Origin: Stygiobacter sp. RIFOXYC2_FULL_38_25
Lineage (GTDB): Bacteria; Bacteroidota; Ignavibacteria; Ignavibacteriales; Melioribacteraceae
Assembly (NCBI GenBank): GCA_001803165.1
Contig: MHAZ01000022.1
Span: 1-64,000, forward strand
Length of the DNA stretch: 64,000 bases
Reading direction: 5' to 3'
Position numbers and translations under genes: made by a program. Shown here piece by piece: positions 7,047 through 14,662 of this stretch; the first letter of the stretch is position 1, and the number at the start of each line of letters is the position of its first letter. The notes under the pieces were generated by a model, which ran no database searches, had not been told where the DNA came from, and saw nothing but the letters and a program-made list of their open reading frames with translations.

Positions 7047-8069
7047 ATGAAAATAATTAACCAAACAAGGCGTAACTTCCTTAAGATGGCTGGCTTTGCG
7101 GCATCAGCATTGACATTTCCCACTAAGATTTATCCAACACATCTCATAGAGCCCAAGAATCAAGGAGACAAGTTTCCGATAAGTTACCAGCTCAGATTGT
7201 ACAGCGGACTCTTGCGGTTGTATGATGATTTCGATCCCTTTCAAGACGAACAAGCACCCAACTTTGAATACGAGTTTTCCCACCCTGAACTCGAGCGATT
7301 GCGCGAAAAGTATCAGCTCGATCTTATCGCCGGAGCCGGGGATGAATGGTCAAAGGCTCTTAACTTAATGAAATGGATATCAGAGCACGTAGGATATAAA
7401 GCAGACATAACAAGTTCACTGCCGGAAGTCTGTAAAACGCTTCCAATGAATTCAATTGGGCTATTAGAGTACTCATTCAATAAGGGTCAAGATTATGGAA
7501 TTAACTGCTACATGCATTCTATCGTGCTTACAGAGGTCTGCTTATCTATAGGATTGAAAAGTCGTATTGTGTCACTAAATCCTCTTAATCCATATGATTA
7601 TGATAATCACTTGGTCACAATAGTTTGGATTACTAGATTCTCAAAATGGGTGATGCTTGACTCCTCATACCATGGGTATCTACGCGATTCCGGGGGAGAG
7701 ATTCTCAACCCTTGGGAAGCAAGAGATCTGCTTTGTCGTCATAAGACCATTGTTTGCAACGAAGAGCTAGTATATAATGGTATTAAAAATAATTCAGAGG
7801 ATTACCTGCGTTACCTAGCTAAGAACTTATTCTACATGCATTCGCCATGCTTCAGCGGGTTCAACAGCGCCACGACTTCAGAAAAACCGTGGCTCACACT
7901 TACTCCCAAACATTTCGATGTTTGCAAAAGAGAGACATATAACATGAAATGGCGCGCGGAAGGAAAAAATGGCAATTGGGAAAAAGATGAACTTGAGCGG
8001 TTACTGAAGGATGAATGCTACGTTGTTGGCACTTCATCTATCGCATCATTCTCCCAAAAGCCTATTTGA
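7047..8069 (+). CDS. Tat-exported transglutaminase-like protein (cassette 7)
   Basis: I place the start at ATG 7047, preceded by AAGGAAA, rather than the track's 7005. This leaves a twin-arginine signal at the N-terminus (NQTRRNFLKMAGFAASALTF). The 340-residue protein contains a transglutaminase/peptidase-like core with the expected triad: Cys154 in GINCYMHS, His188 in DNHLVTIVW and Asp205 in WVMLDSSYHG. Such domains act as cysteine proteases, transglutaminases or inactive scaffolds; the substrate is unknown. Folded export through Tat suggests periplasmic or exported action. It is the sole gene between attC6 and attC7. Confidence 0.82.
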   Translation: MKIINQTRRNFLKMAGFAASALTFPTKIYPTHLIEPKNQGDKFPISYQLRLYSGLLRLYDDFDPFQDEQAPNFEYEFSHPELERLREKYQLDLIAGAGDEWSKALNLMKWISEHVGYKADITSSLPEVCKTLPMNSIGLLEYSFNKGQDYGINCYMHSIVLTEVCLSIGLKSRIVSLNPLNPYDYDNHLVTIVWITRFSKWVMLDSSYHGYLRDSGGEILNPWEARDLLCRHKTIVCNEELVYNGIKNNSEDYLRYLAKNLFYMHSPCFSGFNSATTSEKPWLTLTPKHFDVCKRETYNMKWRAEGKNGNWEKDELERLLKDECYVVGTSSIASFSQKPI

Positions 8070-8133
8070 GCAGTCCTCTGATAATGACTATGGGTTTTTA
8101 TCAGTAACCACTGGTGCTGTGCAATATTTTGCG

Positions 8134-8343
8134 GTATAACCCGCAAATCAAAGCGACTGCCTTAAACGTTGTGGCATCTGCCAGGAAACTGCGGACAGGT
8201 TTGTGTAATTGAAAAATTGTGTAACAAAAGTAAATTGCTTTTTGAATGTTGTTAAGTAATCAAAGTTATTAATAAATTATTGGCGTTGGCTTTCAGTGTT
8301 GCATTGTTGTTCCGGGCGCGCGTTAGCCACAATACCGTTGGTT
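8134..8343 (+). other. attC7, integron recombination site
   Basis: R'' is GTATAAC (8134-8140), L'' is CAAATCAAAGCGACTGCC, L' is GGGCGCGCGTTAGCCACA and R' is GTTGGTT (8337-8343). TTTTGCGGTATAAC complements the start of cassette 7 (GTTATTCCGTAAAA) at 12 of 14 positions. The interior is nearly the same as that of attC6. Confidence 0.88.
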
Positions 8344-8397
8344 GCTAAGTATAATGAATAATATTTGTAACTGAATAATAATATATCATTAAAAGCT

Positions 8398-8859
8398 ATG
8401 GCAAAAGTTAAAATTGATGATGTGGTAGAGCATTTAGAATTTGCAAGTGATATGAACAAATCTTTCTTAAATAAAAAGACCGGTAAAATCCATTTAATTC
8501 CGGAAGAATTAGAGAGATATGCTGAACCGGATTTTGAAGATGAAGATTTCATTCCGGAATGGGAAAAAGAAATTATACCAGTAATAAAGGATATTAAACA
8601 GAATCCAAATGATTATATAGAAATCCCGGACCGGTTTTATATAAATGAATATGCAATTATGGAAAGATTTTGCTTGTCCTTAGAAGAAGCTCTTCGTGAT
8701 AAAATGTATGCTGCAATAAAAGGAAGTGGTGCATTCCGAAGATTTAAGGATAGCATTCATAATTATGGAATTGCTGATGATTGGTATAAATACAAAGAAG
8801 AATCTTTTAGAGAAATAGCTATAGAGTGGTGTAAAGATAATGATCTTGAATACTATTGA
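8398..8859 (+). CDS. UPF0158 family protein (cassette 8)
   Basis: This 153-residue acidic cytosolic protein matches the UPF0158 pattern: IPDRFYINEYAIMERFCLSL in the middle, followed by a helical segment GSGAFRRFKDSIHNYGIADDWYKYKEESFREIAIEWCKDNDLEY. The family is widespread, small, and without a known biochemical role. Members often appear next to toxin-antitoxin genes or in variable regions. The upstream Shine-Dalgarno is weak. The gene starts 60 nt inside its cassette and attC8 begins 20 nt after the stop. Confidence 0.82.
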   Translation: MAKVKIDDVVEHLEFASDMNKSFLNKKTGKIHLIPEELERYAEPDFEDEDFIPEWEKEIIPVIKDIKQNPNDYIEIPDRFYINEYAIMERFCLSLEEALRDKMYAAIKGSGAFRRFKDSIHNYGIADDWYKYKEESFREIAIEWCKDNDLEYY

Positions 8860-8879
8860 TGATCAATTACAAAAGAAGC

Positions 8880-9083
8880 AACTAACCCATTCTTCAAACC
8901 GACCGCTTTATAAGTTGCGGTATTTGTAATGGTAGAGATGTATTGGAAAGTAGTTGCAATACAACCAAGTTTATAAATAATTATTAGTATTGGTTTTCCT
9001 CCGAAGGAGAATATCTGCATAGCAAAAAACGCAGGACTGGTTGTACAAAACCGTTATGGGCTGCGCTTTAGCATCAGTAATTA
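8880..9083 (+). other. attC8, last site of the array, right end degraded
   Basis: R'' is AACTAAC (8880-8886) and L'' is TTCTTCAAACCGACCGC. AGCAACTAAC complements GTTGGTTGCT at the start of cassette 8 with one wobble. The right arm keeps TTATGGGCTGCGCTTTAGC, but the R' core is not recognisable (about 9075-9083, GTAATTAGA). The interior has a CCTCCGAAGGAG palindrome also seen in attC6. Confidence 0.78.
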
Positions 9084-9166
9084 GAATTTTGAAATAATTT
9101 ATCGCATATAGTATCTATAAATTTACTTCTGAACGCAAAAAGTCCAACATAATTACCGGGATAGAT

Positions 9167-11623
9167 ATGAAATTTTTTCTTTTGTTCTCTTTAATAACAT
9201 TTTCTTTATTAGCCCAGCAGGATATAAACCTCCGGTTATGGTACGACCGACCGGCAGCAAATTGGAATGAGGCATTACCCATTGGAAATGGAAAACTGGC
9301 AGCAATGGTATTTGGCGAACCGGCGAAAGAACAACTGCAGCTTAATGAAGAATCGGTTTGGGCCGGGGGTCCGAATAATAATATTAAGCCGGATGCGAAT
9401 TCAATTATCCGGCAAGCAAGAAAATTGATTTATGAAGGAAGATATGTTGAAGCGCAAGAATTAGTTAATAAGGAAATGACCCCTTATGGAAACAGTGGAA
9501 TGCCATATCAACCGATTGGAAATCTTTATCTCAAATTTCCCGGGCACGAACAGTATTCTAATTTCTACAGGGAACTGGATATTCAACAAGCGACAACAAC
9601 TACTTCCTACAAGGTAGGCGGAGTAGAATATCGTCGCGTGATATTTGCCTCTCTTCCAAATAAAGTCATAGTGGTTCGCCTCGAAGCAAGTCAACCGGAA
9701 AAAATATCTTGCACACTTAGCATGGATTCACCGCAACAAACACAAACAACACTCAAGGATGGAGTTCTTATTCTTTCCGGTATTGCCGGCGATCATGAAG
9801 GACAAAAGGGATCTGTAAAATTCCAGACTTGTGTTGATGTAAAGACAGAAGGCGGATCAACGCGGGCATCGGAATCTACCATCGAAATTGTGAATGCCAC
9901 GGCGGCTACAATCTATATCTCTATCGGAACCAATTTTAAGAATTACAATGATCTATCCGGCGACCCAGCATCTTCTGCGCATGAACTGCTGACAAATGCA
10001 ATGCAGCAAGACTACAATGAAGTTCTGGCAGAACATATTAGGCTGTATAGAAATTATTTTGATCGAGTATCGCTGCGGCTCAGTCAAACAGATTCAGTCA
10101 AAAATACAACCAAGCAACGAATACAAGATTTTAAGAAAGGAAATGATCCGCAGCTGCTTTCTTTATATTTTCAGTATGGCAGATATTTATTGATTTCAAG
10201 TTCTTTTCCCGGGTCGCAGCCGGCGAATTTGCAAGGGAAATGGAATCCCAAAATGCAACCACCATGGGACAGCAAATACACGATTAATATAAACACAGAA
10301 ATGAATTACTGGCCTGCTGAGGTTACCAACCTACCTGAGATGCATCAACCGCTATTTGATTTACTAAGCGATCTCTCGATAACCGGAAAGCAGAGCGCCG
10401 GAGTGATGTATCATGCCCGTGGCTGGATGGCGCATCATAACACAGATATCTGGAGAATCACAGGGCAAGTTGATCCGGCATTTTATGGTCTTTGGCCTAT
10501 GGGTGGCGCATGGTTGAGCCGGCATTTATGGGAACATTATCTTTTTACGGGAGATCGTAAATTTCTCAAGTGGGCATACCCAATCTTGAAAGAAGCGGCA
10601 TTATATTTTGTTGATGCATTGCAGGAAGAGCCAACTCATCATTGGCTTGTAGTTTCGCCATCCATCTCACCGGAAAACAGTTATATCAAAGAAAAGAAAG
10701 TTTCCGTAACGGCAGGGTGCACAATGGATAATCAAATTGTGTTTGAGCTTTTCTCAAATGCTATCCGTGCTGCGGAAATACTTGGTATTGATGCGCGTTT
10801 TACCGACACACTCACAATCAAACGCAAACAGCTGCCTCCCATGCATATAGGTAAGTATGGACAACTGCAAGAATGGTTAAGTGATTGGGATGATCCTAAC
10901 GATAGGCATAGGCATATTTCACATTTGTTTGGTTTGTATCCCGGGAATCAAATTTCGCCGTGGCGAACGCCTGCACTTATACAAGCAGCCAGAACAACCT
11001 TAGAACAACGAGGTGATTTATCAACAGGCTGGTCAATGGGATGGAAAGTAAACTTTTGGGCAAGAATGCTTGATGGTGATAGAGCCTATAAGTTGATACG
11101 AGATCAGCTCTCACTGGTAGAAGAGGATAACTCAAAAGGTGCCGGAGGAACATACGCAAATATGTTTGATGCCCACCCGCCCTTTCAAATAGATGGAAAC
11201 TTTGGATGCACAGCGGGAATTGCTGAAATGCTGCTTCAAAGTCATGATGCTGCTATTCAGATATTGCCGGCACTTCCGGAAGCGTTGCCGGAAGGTAATG
11301 TAAAAGGATTAGTTGCTCGCGGCGGGTTTGTAGTTGATATAGTATGGGCAAAAGGAAAAGTTCAAATGCTCACTATAAAATCCCGGTTGGGAGGCAATTG
11401 TCGTTTGCGTACATATACGCCACTATTCACAACGAATAACCAAGAGCTGCCAATCGCCAGTGGAGAAAATACAAATCCATATTTTAATATTGATGATGTT
11501 CCGGATGTTGTTATTTCTCCCAGTGCCTCGTTATTAAACTTACCCCAAAAACGTAGTTACATTTATGATGTAACTACACAGGAGGGTAAGGTTTATACTT
11601 TTAAAAGTTTGGAGATTGATTAA
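9167..11623 (+). CDS. Glycoside hydrolase family 95 alpha-L-fucosidase (or galactosidase)
   Basis: The 818-residue protein has a signal peptide (MKFFLLFSLITFSLLAQQ) and the GH95 N-terminal beta-sandwich signature WNEALPIGNGKLAAMVFG. An (alpha/alpha)6 barrel follows, with INTEMNYWPAEVTNLPEMH, GWMAHHNTDIWRITGQ, SPSISPENSY and DAHPPFQIDGNFGCTAGIAEMLLQ. Conserved Asn, Glu and Asp residues in these segments form the inverting active site of GH95 enzymes, which release alpha-1,2-linked fucose or related L-galactose units. It is the first non-cassette gene right of array 1 and has no attC of its own. A role in periplasmic polysaccharide use is inferred. Confidence 0.92.
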   Translation: MKFFLLFSLITFSLLAQQDINLRLWYDRPAANWNEALPIGNGKLAAMVFGEPAKEQLQLNEESVWAGGPNNNIKPDANSIIRQARKLIYEGRYVEAQELVNKEMTPYGNSGMPYQPIGNLYLKFPGHEQYSNFYRELDIQQATTTTSYKVGGVEYRRVIFASLPNKVIVVRLEASQPEKISCTLSMDSPQQTQTTLKDGVLILSGIAGDHEGQKGSVKFQTCVDVKTEGGSTRASESTIEIVNATAATIYISIGTNFKNYNDLSGDPASSAHELLTNAMQQDYNEVLAEHIRLYRNYFDRVSLRLSQTDSVKNTTKQRIQDFKKGNDPQLLSLYFQYGRYLLISSSFPGSQPANLQGKWNPKMQPPWDSKYTININTEMNYWPAEVTNLPEMHQPLFDLLSDLSITGKQSAGVMYHARGWMAHHNTDIWRITGQVDPAFYGLWPMGGAWLSRHLWEHYLFTGDRKFLKWAYPILKEAALYFVDALQEEPTHHWLVVSPSISPENSYIKEKKVSVTAGCTMDNQIVFELFSNAIRAAEILGIDARFTDTLTIKRKQLPPMHIGKYGQLQEWLSDWDDPNDRHRHISHLFGLYPGNQISPWRTPALIQAARTTLEQRGDLSTGWSMGWKVNFWARMLDGDRAYKLIRDQLSLVEEDNSKGAGGTYANMFDAHPPFQIDGNFGCTAGIAEMLLQSHDAAIQILPALPEALPEGNVKGLVARGGFVVDIVWAKGKVQMLTIKSRLGGNCRLRTYTPLFTTNNQELPIASGENTNPYFNIDDVPDVVISPSASLLNLPQKRSYIYDVTTQEGKVYTFKSLEID

Positions 11624-11736
11624 TTTCTCAATTAAAGATTTTAACTCAGCAACTTGAAAGAGAAAAGAATTATCAAAACAACAAGCTTTATTGGAAAACC
11701 GTGCACTTGTAATTTGTTCCGGAAATAAGAGGCTTA

Positions 11737-12444
11737 ATGAAAAGTGTAAAAGAATATTATGACGAAATTGGCTGGACGAAGCAGAAAGGCAAGTATGTTG
11801 ACTCTTTATCATTTACCACTGATAAGGGGGCGAAATACAAATTAGCATGCAACGAGAGACTCCGGGAAATGATTGGCAGTCCTGAACTATTGCTTGATGT
11901 TGCCTGCGGTGCAAGTCCGTTTAATTCCAAAGCAAAGAAACAATTGTGCATTGATTTCAGCATTACGGCAATTAATGAAGCAAAGAAAAACAGACCGGAC
12001 GGATTTTTTGTATTGGGTGATATTACTTCCCTTCCATTAAAAGATAACTGTGTTACAGATACTGTTTCAATGCATACAATTTATCATGTTGATAAAGACA
12101 GGCAAGCCACTGCAATTGCAGAAATTAAAAGAGTAACTAAGAACAAATGCTTTGTAGTTTACAATGCAGGCAAGCACGCTAAACTTGTGAACATTTTGAC
12201 TCTTCCTTTACAGCTATGGAATTGGTCTGAGAAAAGAATAAATCCCAACAGCAAAAGAAAGATTTACTTTTACGCTCACAGCTACAAATGGCTGGAACAG
12301 TTTGGCGAGATAAAAACTTACCGGTTTCTTAATGAGAATGGAATAAAACTCTACAGTAAGTTATTATGGCTTGTTAGTAAAATCGAAATGCGTTTGCCCA
12401 AACATTCTTATCATCCTTTATTGGTGATTGATAAGAATAAATAA
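11737..12444 (+). CDS. Class I SAM-dependent methyltransferase
   Basis: A 235-residue cytosolic protein with a Rossmann-type methyltransferase core: motif I is LLDVACGASPFNS, motif II is the acidic end of CIDFS, and motif IV is FVLGDITSLPLKDNCVTDTVSMH. It belongs to the Methyltransf_11-like group. The substrate is not evident. AAGAGG lies 6 nt before the ATG. It follows the GH95 gene by 113 bp on the same strand and converges on the epimerase gene. The overlapping minus-strand ORFs 11540 and 11757 are shadows. Confidence 0.85.
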   Translation: MKSVKEYYDEIGWTKQKGKYVDSLSFTTDKGAKYKLACNERLREMIGSPELLLDVACGASPFNSKAKKQLCIDFSITAINEAKKNRPDGFFVLGDITSLPLKDNCVTDTVSMHTIYHVDKDRQATAIAEIKRVTKNKCFVVYNAGKHAKLVNILTLPLQLWNWSEKRINPNSKRKIYFYAHSYKWLEQFGEIKTYRFLNENGIKLYSKLLWLVSKIEMRLPKHSYHPLLVIDKNK

Positions 12445-12482
12445 ACTTTTCACTTCCCTTATAGAGCAACTCGAATCAGAGA

Positions 12483-13595
12483 TTACTTAACAGCAATCAT
12501 CTCGCAAGATTTTAAGAATGCCGGGTCAACATCAGCACCATGACCGGGAGTATCAGTAATTGTTATCTCACCAATATTATATTGAGCGCCGCCGATTATC
12601 GGATCTTCCTTCATAAATAAATATCCATCAAGATCGGCATACTGAATATTCGGTCGTGCAGAAACAAGATGTGCTGCGGCGGAAAGTCCGAGGCGCGTTT
12701 CAGTCATACAGCCAACCATACATTTAATTCCGGCACCTTCAGCAATTGCGTTTATCTTTAGCGCGTTATGTATTCCGCCCGACTTAGCAAGCTTGATATT
12801 GAAATAATCGCAGCATCCGCCTACTGCAAGTTTGTATGCGTCATGATGATCGAAAAGAGATTCATCCGCCATGATTGCAATTGTTGTGCTTTCTCTTACT
12901 CTGCGCAGATTATCATAATCCCAGTGAGCAATCGGCTGCTCGCAGTATTCAATTCCAAATGGTTCTAACGCCTTGAGCGTATTTACAGCAGTATGAAAAT
13001 CCCATCCTTGGTTTGCGTCAATTCGGATCGGAAGTTTATCACCGATAGCAGCGCGAATACTTTTAATCCTAGCTACATCAAGTTCTTTTGTTGTTCCAAG
13101 TTTCACTTTAATTGCTTGAAAACCTTGCTTCTTGTAATCAACAGCTTTCTTTGCAACATACTCCGGCTCGCCAATGCTGATAGTGTTGTCCGTCCAAAAA
13201 GAACGCTTGCCGCCGCCAAGAAGCGCGTACAGTGGAAGTCCGGCAGCTTTGCCCGCAATATCATAAAGAGCCATATCAAACGCGCTTCGTATTGTACTGT
13301 TGAACGCAAGATACTTGTTCATTTCCTTGTTGCGTTCTTCTATGTTTAGCGGGTCTTTACCAAGAATTAGTTTAGCCAAATCAACAGCGCCTGCAATATT
13401 AATTGATTGAGTTTCACCGGTAATTCTCCAGTAAGGATTTGCTTCCCCCATTCCATAAATTCCTTTGTCAGTAAAAATTTTTACAAATACACTTTGCGCG
13501 CAAAGGATTTCCATGATTGCAATTCTAAAAGGTTCGTGAAAAGGAATATCAGCTTTGTAAATTTCTATGCCGGTGATTTTTAGATTTTCGCTCAT
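12483..13595 (-). CDS. Dipeptide epimerase (enolase superfamily, L-Ala-D/L-Glu epimerase type)
   Basis: This 370-residue enzyme has the muconate-cycloisomerase layout: N-terminal capping domain then a TIM-like barrel. Visible catalytic residues are K163-x-K165 (AIKVKLG), metal ligands D193 (RIDANQGW), E219 (YCEQP) and D244 (MADESLF), and the second acid/base Lys268 (NIKLAKSGG). CMTETRLGLSAAAHL matches dipeptide epimerases. The usual role is epimerising L-Ala-D-Glu from murein recycling, which pairs well with peptidases such as the nearby pepD. It ends a minus-strand set with the deaminase 11 bp upstream, probably an operon. Confidence 0.88.
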   Translation of the reverse strand: MSENLKITGIEIYKADIPFHEPFRIAIMEILCAQSVFVKIFTDKGIYGMGEANPYWRITGETQSINIAGAVDLAKLILGKDPLNIEERNKEMNKYLAFNSTIRSAFDMALYDIAGKAAGLPLYALLGGGKRSFWTDNTISIGEPEYVAKKAVDYKKQGFQAIKVKLGTTKELDVARIKSIRAAIGDKLPIRIDANQGWDFHTAVNTLKALEPFGIEYCEQPIAHWDYDNLRRVRESTTIAIMADESLFDHHDAYKLAVGGCCDYFNIKLAKSGGIHNALKINAIAEGAGIKCMVGCMTETRLGLSAAAHLVSARPNIQYADLDGYLFMKEDPIIGGAQYNIGEITITDTPGHGADVDPAFLKSCEMIAVK

Positions 13596-13606
13596 GGTGT
13601 TCTCCT

Positions 13607-14632
13607 TTATAAATTCTTTTTATAGAACTCATCAACTTTTTTAATCAACAATTCCTTTTCTTCATCAGTTAGAAAAGTTGCTTCAAAGGAATACTTAGCC
13701 AGCTGGCAAACTTCTTCTTTTGTCAGTCCGATTGATTCCGCCAAAGCGAGATAGTTCTCATTTACATAGCCTCCAAAGTAAGCCGGATCGTCGGAGTTCA
13801 AAGTTATATGCAAACCCTTCTGAAGCATCTTTCTCAGCGGATGATCTTTTAGATCTGATACAACTTTTAATTTTAGATTTGAGATGGGGCAAACGGTAAG
13901 TGGAATTTTATTCTCACTCAAATATTCTACAAGTGTTGTATCACCAAGCGAATGATTGCCATGATCTACGCGGGAAACTTTAAGAAGATTTATTACTTCC
14001 CAAACATATTCAGCTGGTCCTTCCTCGCCGGCGTGCGCAACAGTTAAAAAGCCTTTCTCGCGAACAGCATCAAACACATCCTTGAATTTGGATGGCGGAT
14101 TGCCTACTTCGGCTGAATCAAGTCCAAAAGCCGTAATCCAATTCTTGTAAGCACAAGCTTGGTTAAGTGTTTCCATTGCAGCATTTGCATCTAAGTCTCG
14201 TAAGAAACAAGGAATGAGTTTGGTTGTTATTCCAAACTTTTCTTTGGCGTCATCAAGCGCTTTATGAATTCCGTTGATAACAGTATCGAAGCTGATGCCA
14301 CGGCTTGTATGTGTTTGCGGATCGAAGAATATTTCAGCATGAAGAACATTTTGCGAATGAGCTTTTTCAATATAAGCCCAGGTCATATCGTAAAAATCTT
14401 GCTCGGTAATAAGAACCGAAGCGCCTTCATAATAAATATCGAGAAACTCTTGCAGATTGTTGAAGTTGTATGCGTCGCGCAAAGCCTGAACAGATTTATG
14501 TTTTATTTCGAAATTGTTTCGCCGCGCAATTTCAAACATCAATTCCGGCTCTAACGTACCTTCAATGTGCAAATGCAGTTCTGCTTTGGGAATTCCTTTT
14601 ATGAATTCCTCGAATGATTTATTTATGCTCAT
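13607..14632 (-). CDS. Adenine deaminase, adenosine-deaminase fold (type 2)
   Basis: The 341-residue amidohydrolase has zinc ligands in KAELHLHIEGTLEPELMF, the catalytic HAGEEGPAEY, and NSDDPAYFGGYV near the C-terminus. Segments such as NNLQEFLDIYYEGASVL and FFDPQTHTSRGI resemble the adenine-deaminase branch (Pseudomonas/fungal Aah1-like) more than true adenosine deaminases. It should convert adenine to hypoxanthine in purine salvage. I call the subfamily from remembered motifs, so adenosine as substrate is not excluded. It lies 11 bp upstream of the dipeptide epimerase gene and 30 bp after the acyl-CoA synthetase gene. Confidence 0.85.
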   Translation of the reverse strand: MSINKSFEEFIKGIPKAELHLHIEGTLEPELMFEIARRNNFEIKHKSVQALRDAYNFNNLQEFLDIYYEGASVLITEQDFYDMTWAYIEKAHSQNVLHAEIFFDPQTHTSRGISFDTVINGIHKALDDAKEKFGITTKLIPCFLRDLDANAAMETLNQACAYKNWITAFGLDSAEVGNPPSKFKDVFDAVREKGFLTVAHAGEEGPAEYVWEVINLLKVSRVDHGNHSLGDTTLVEYLSENKIPLTVCPISNLKLKVVSDLKDHPLRKMLQKGLHITLNSDDPAYFGGYVNENYLALAESIGLTKEEVCQLAKYSFEATFLTDEEKELLIKKVDEFYKKNL

Positions 14633-14662
14633 TAGCTTTCTTTCTTTTGGTGCTCAAGTAAA

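Larger units (their letters stand above)
469..9083 (+). mobile_element. Integron gene-cassette array without visible integrase (array 1)
   Basis: Eight + strand genes alternate with nine attC-like sites (attC0 to attC8) that share R''-L''-L'-R' architecture. All sites and genes have the same orientation, as in integron arrays. Cassette ends complement the R'' of their own attC, which is the signature of a circularisable cassette. No tyrosine recombinase or attI is present. The integrase, if any, should lie left of the window because attC sites sit 3' of their genes. The array ends at a degraded site before the GH95 gene. Confidence 0.88.

Noticed and set aside
9084-12480. GH95 and methyltransferase genes as further cassettes
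   Set aside because: No attC-like site follows either gene; the array ends at the degraded attC8.
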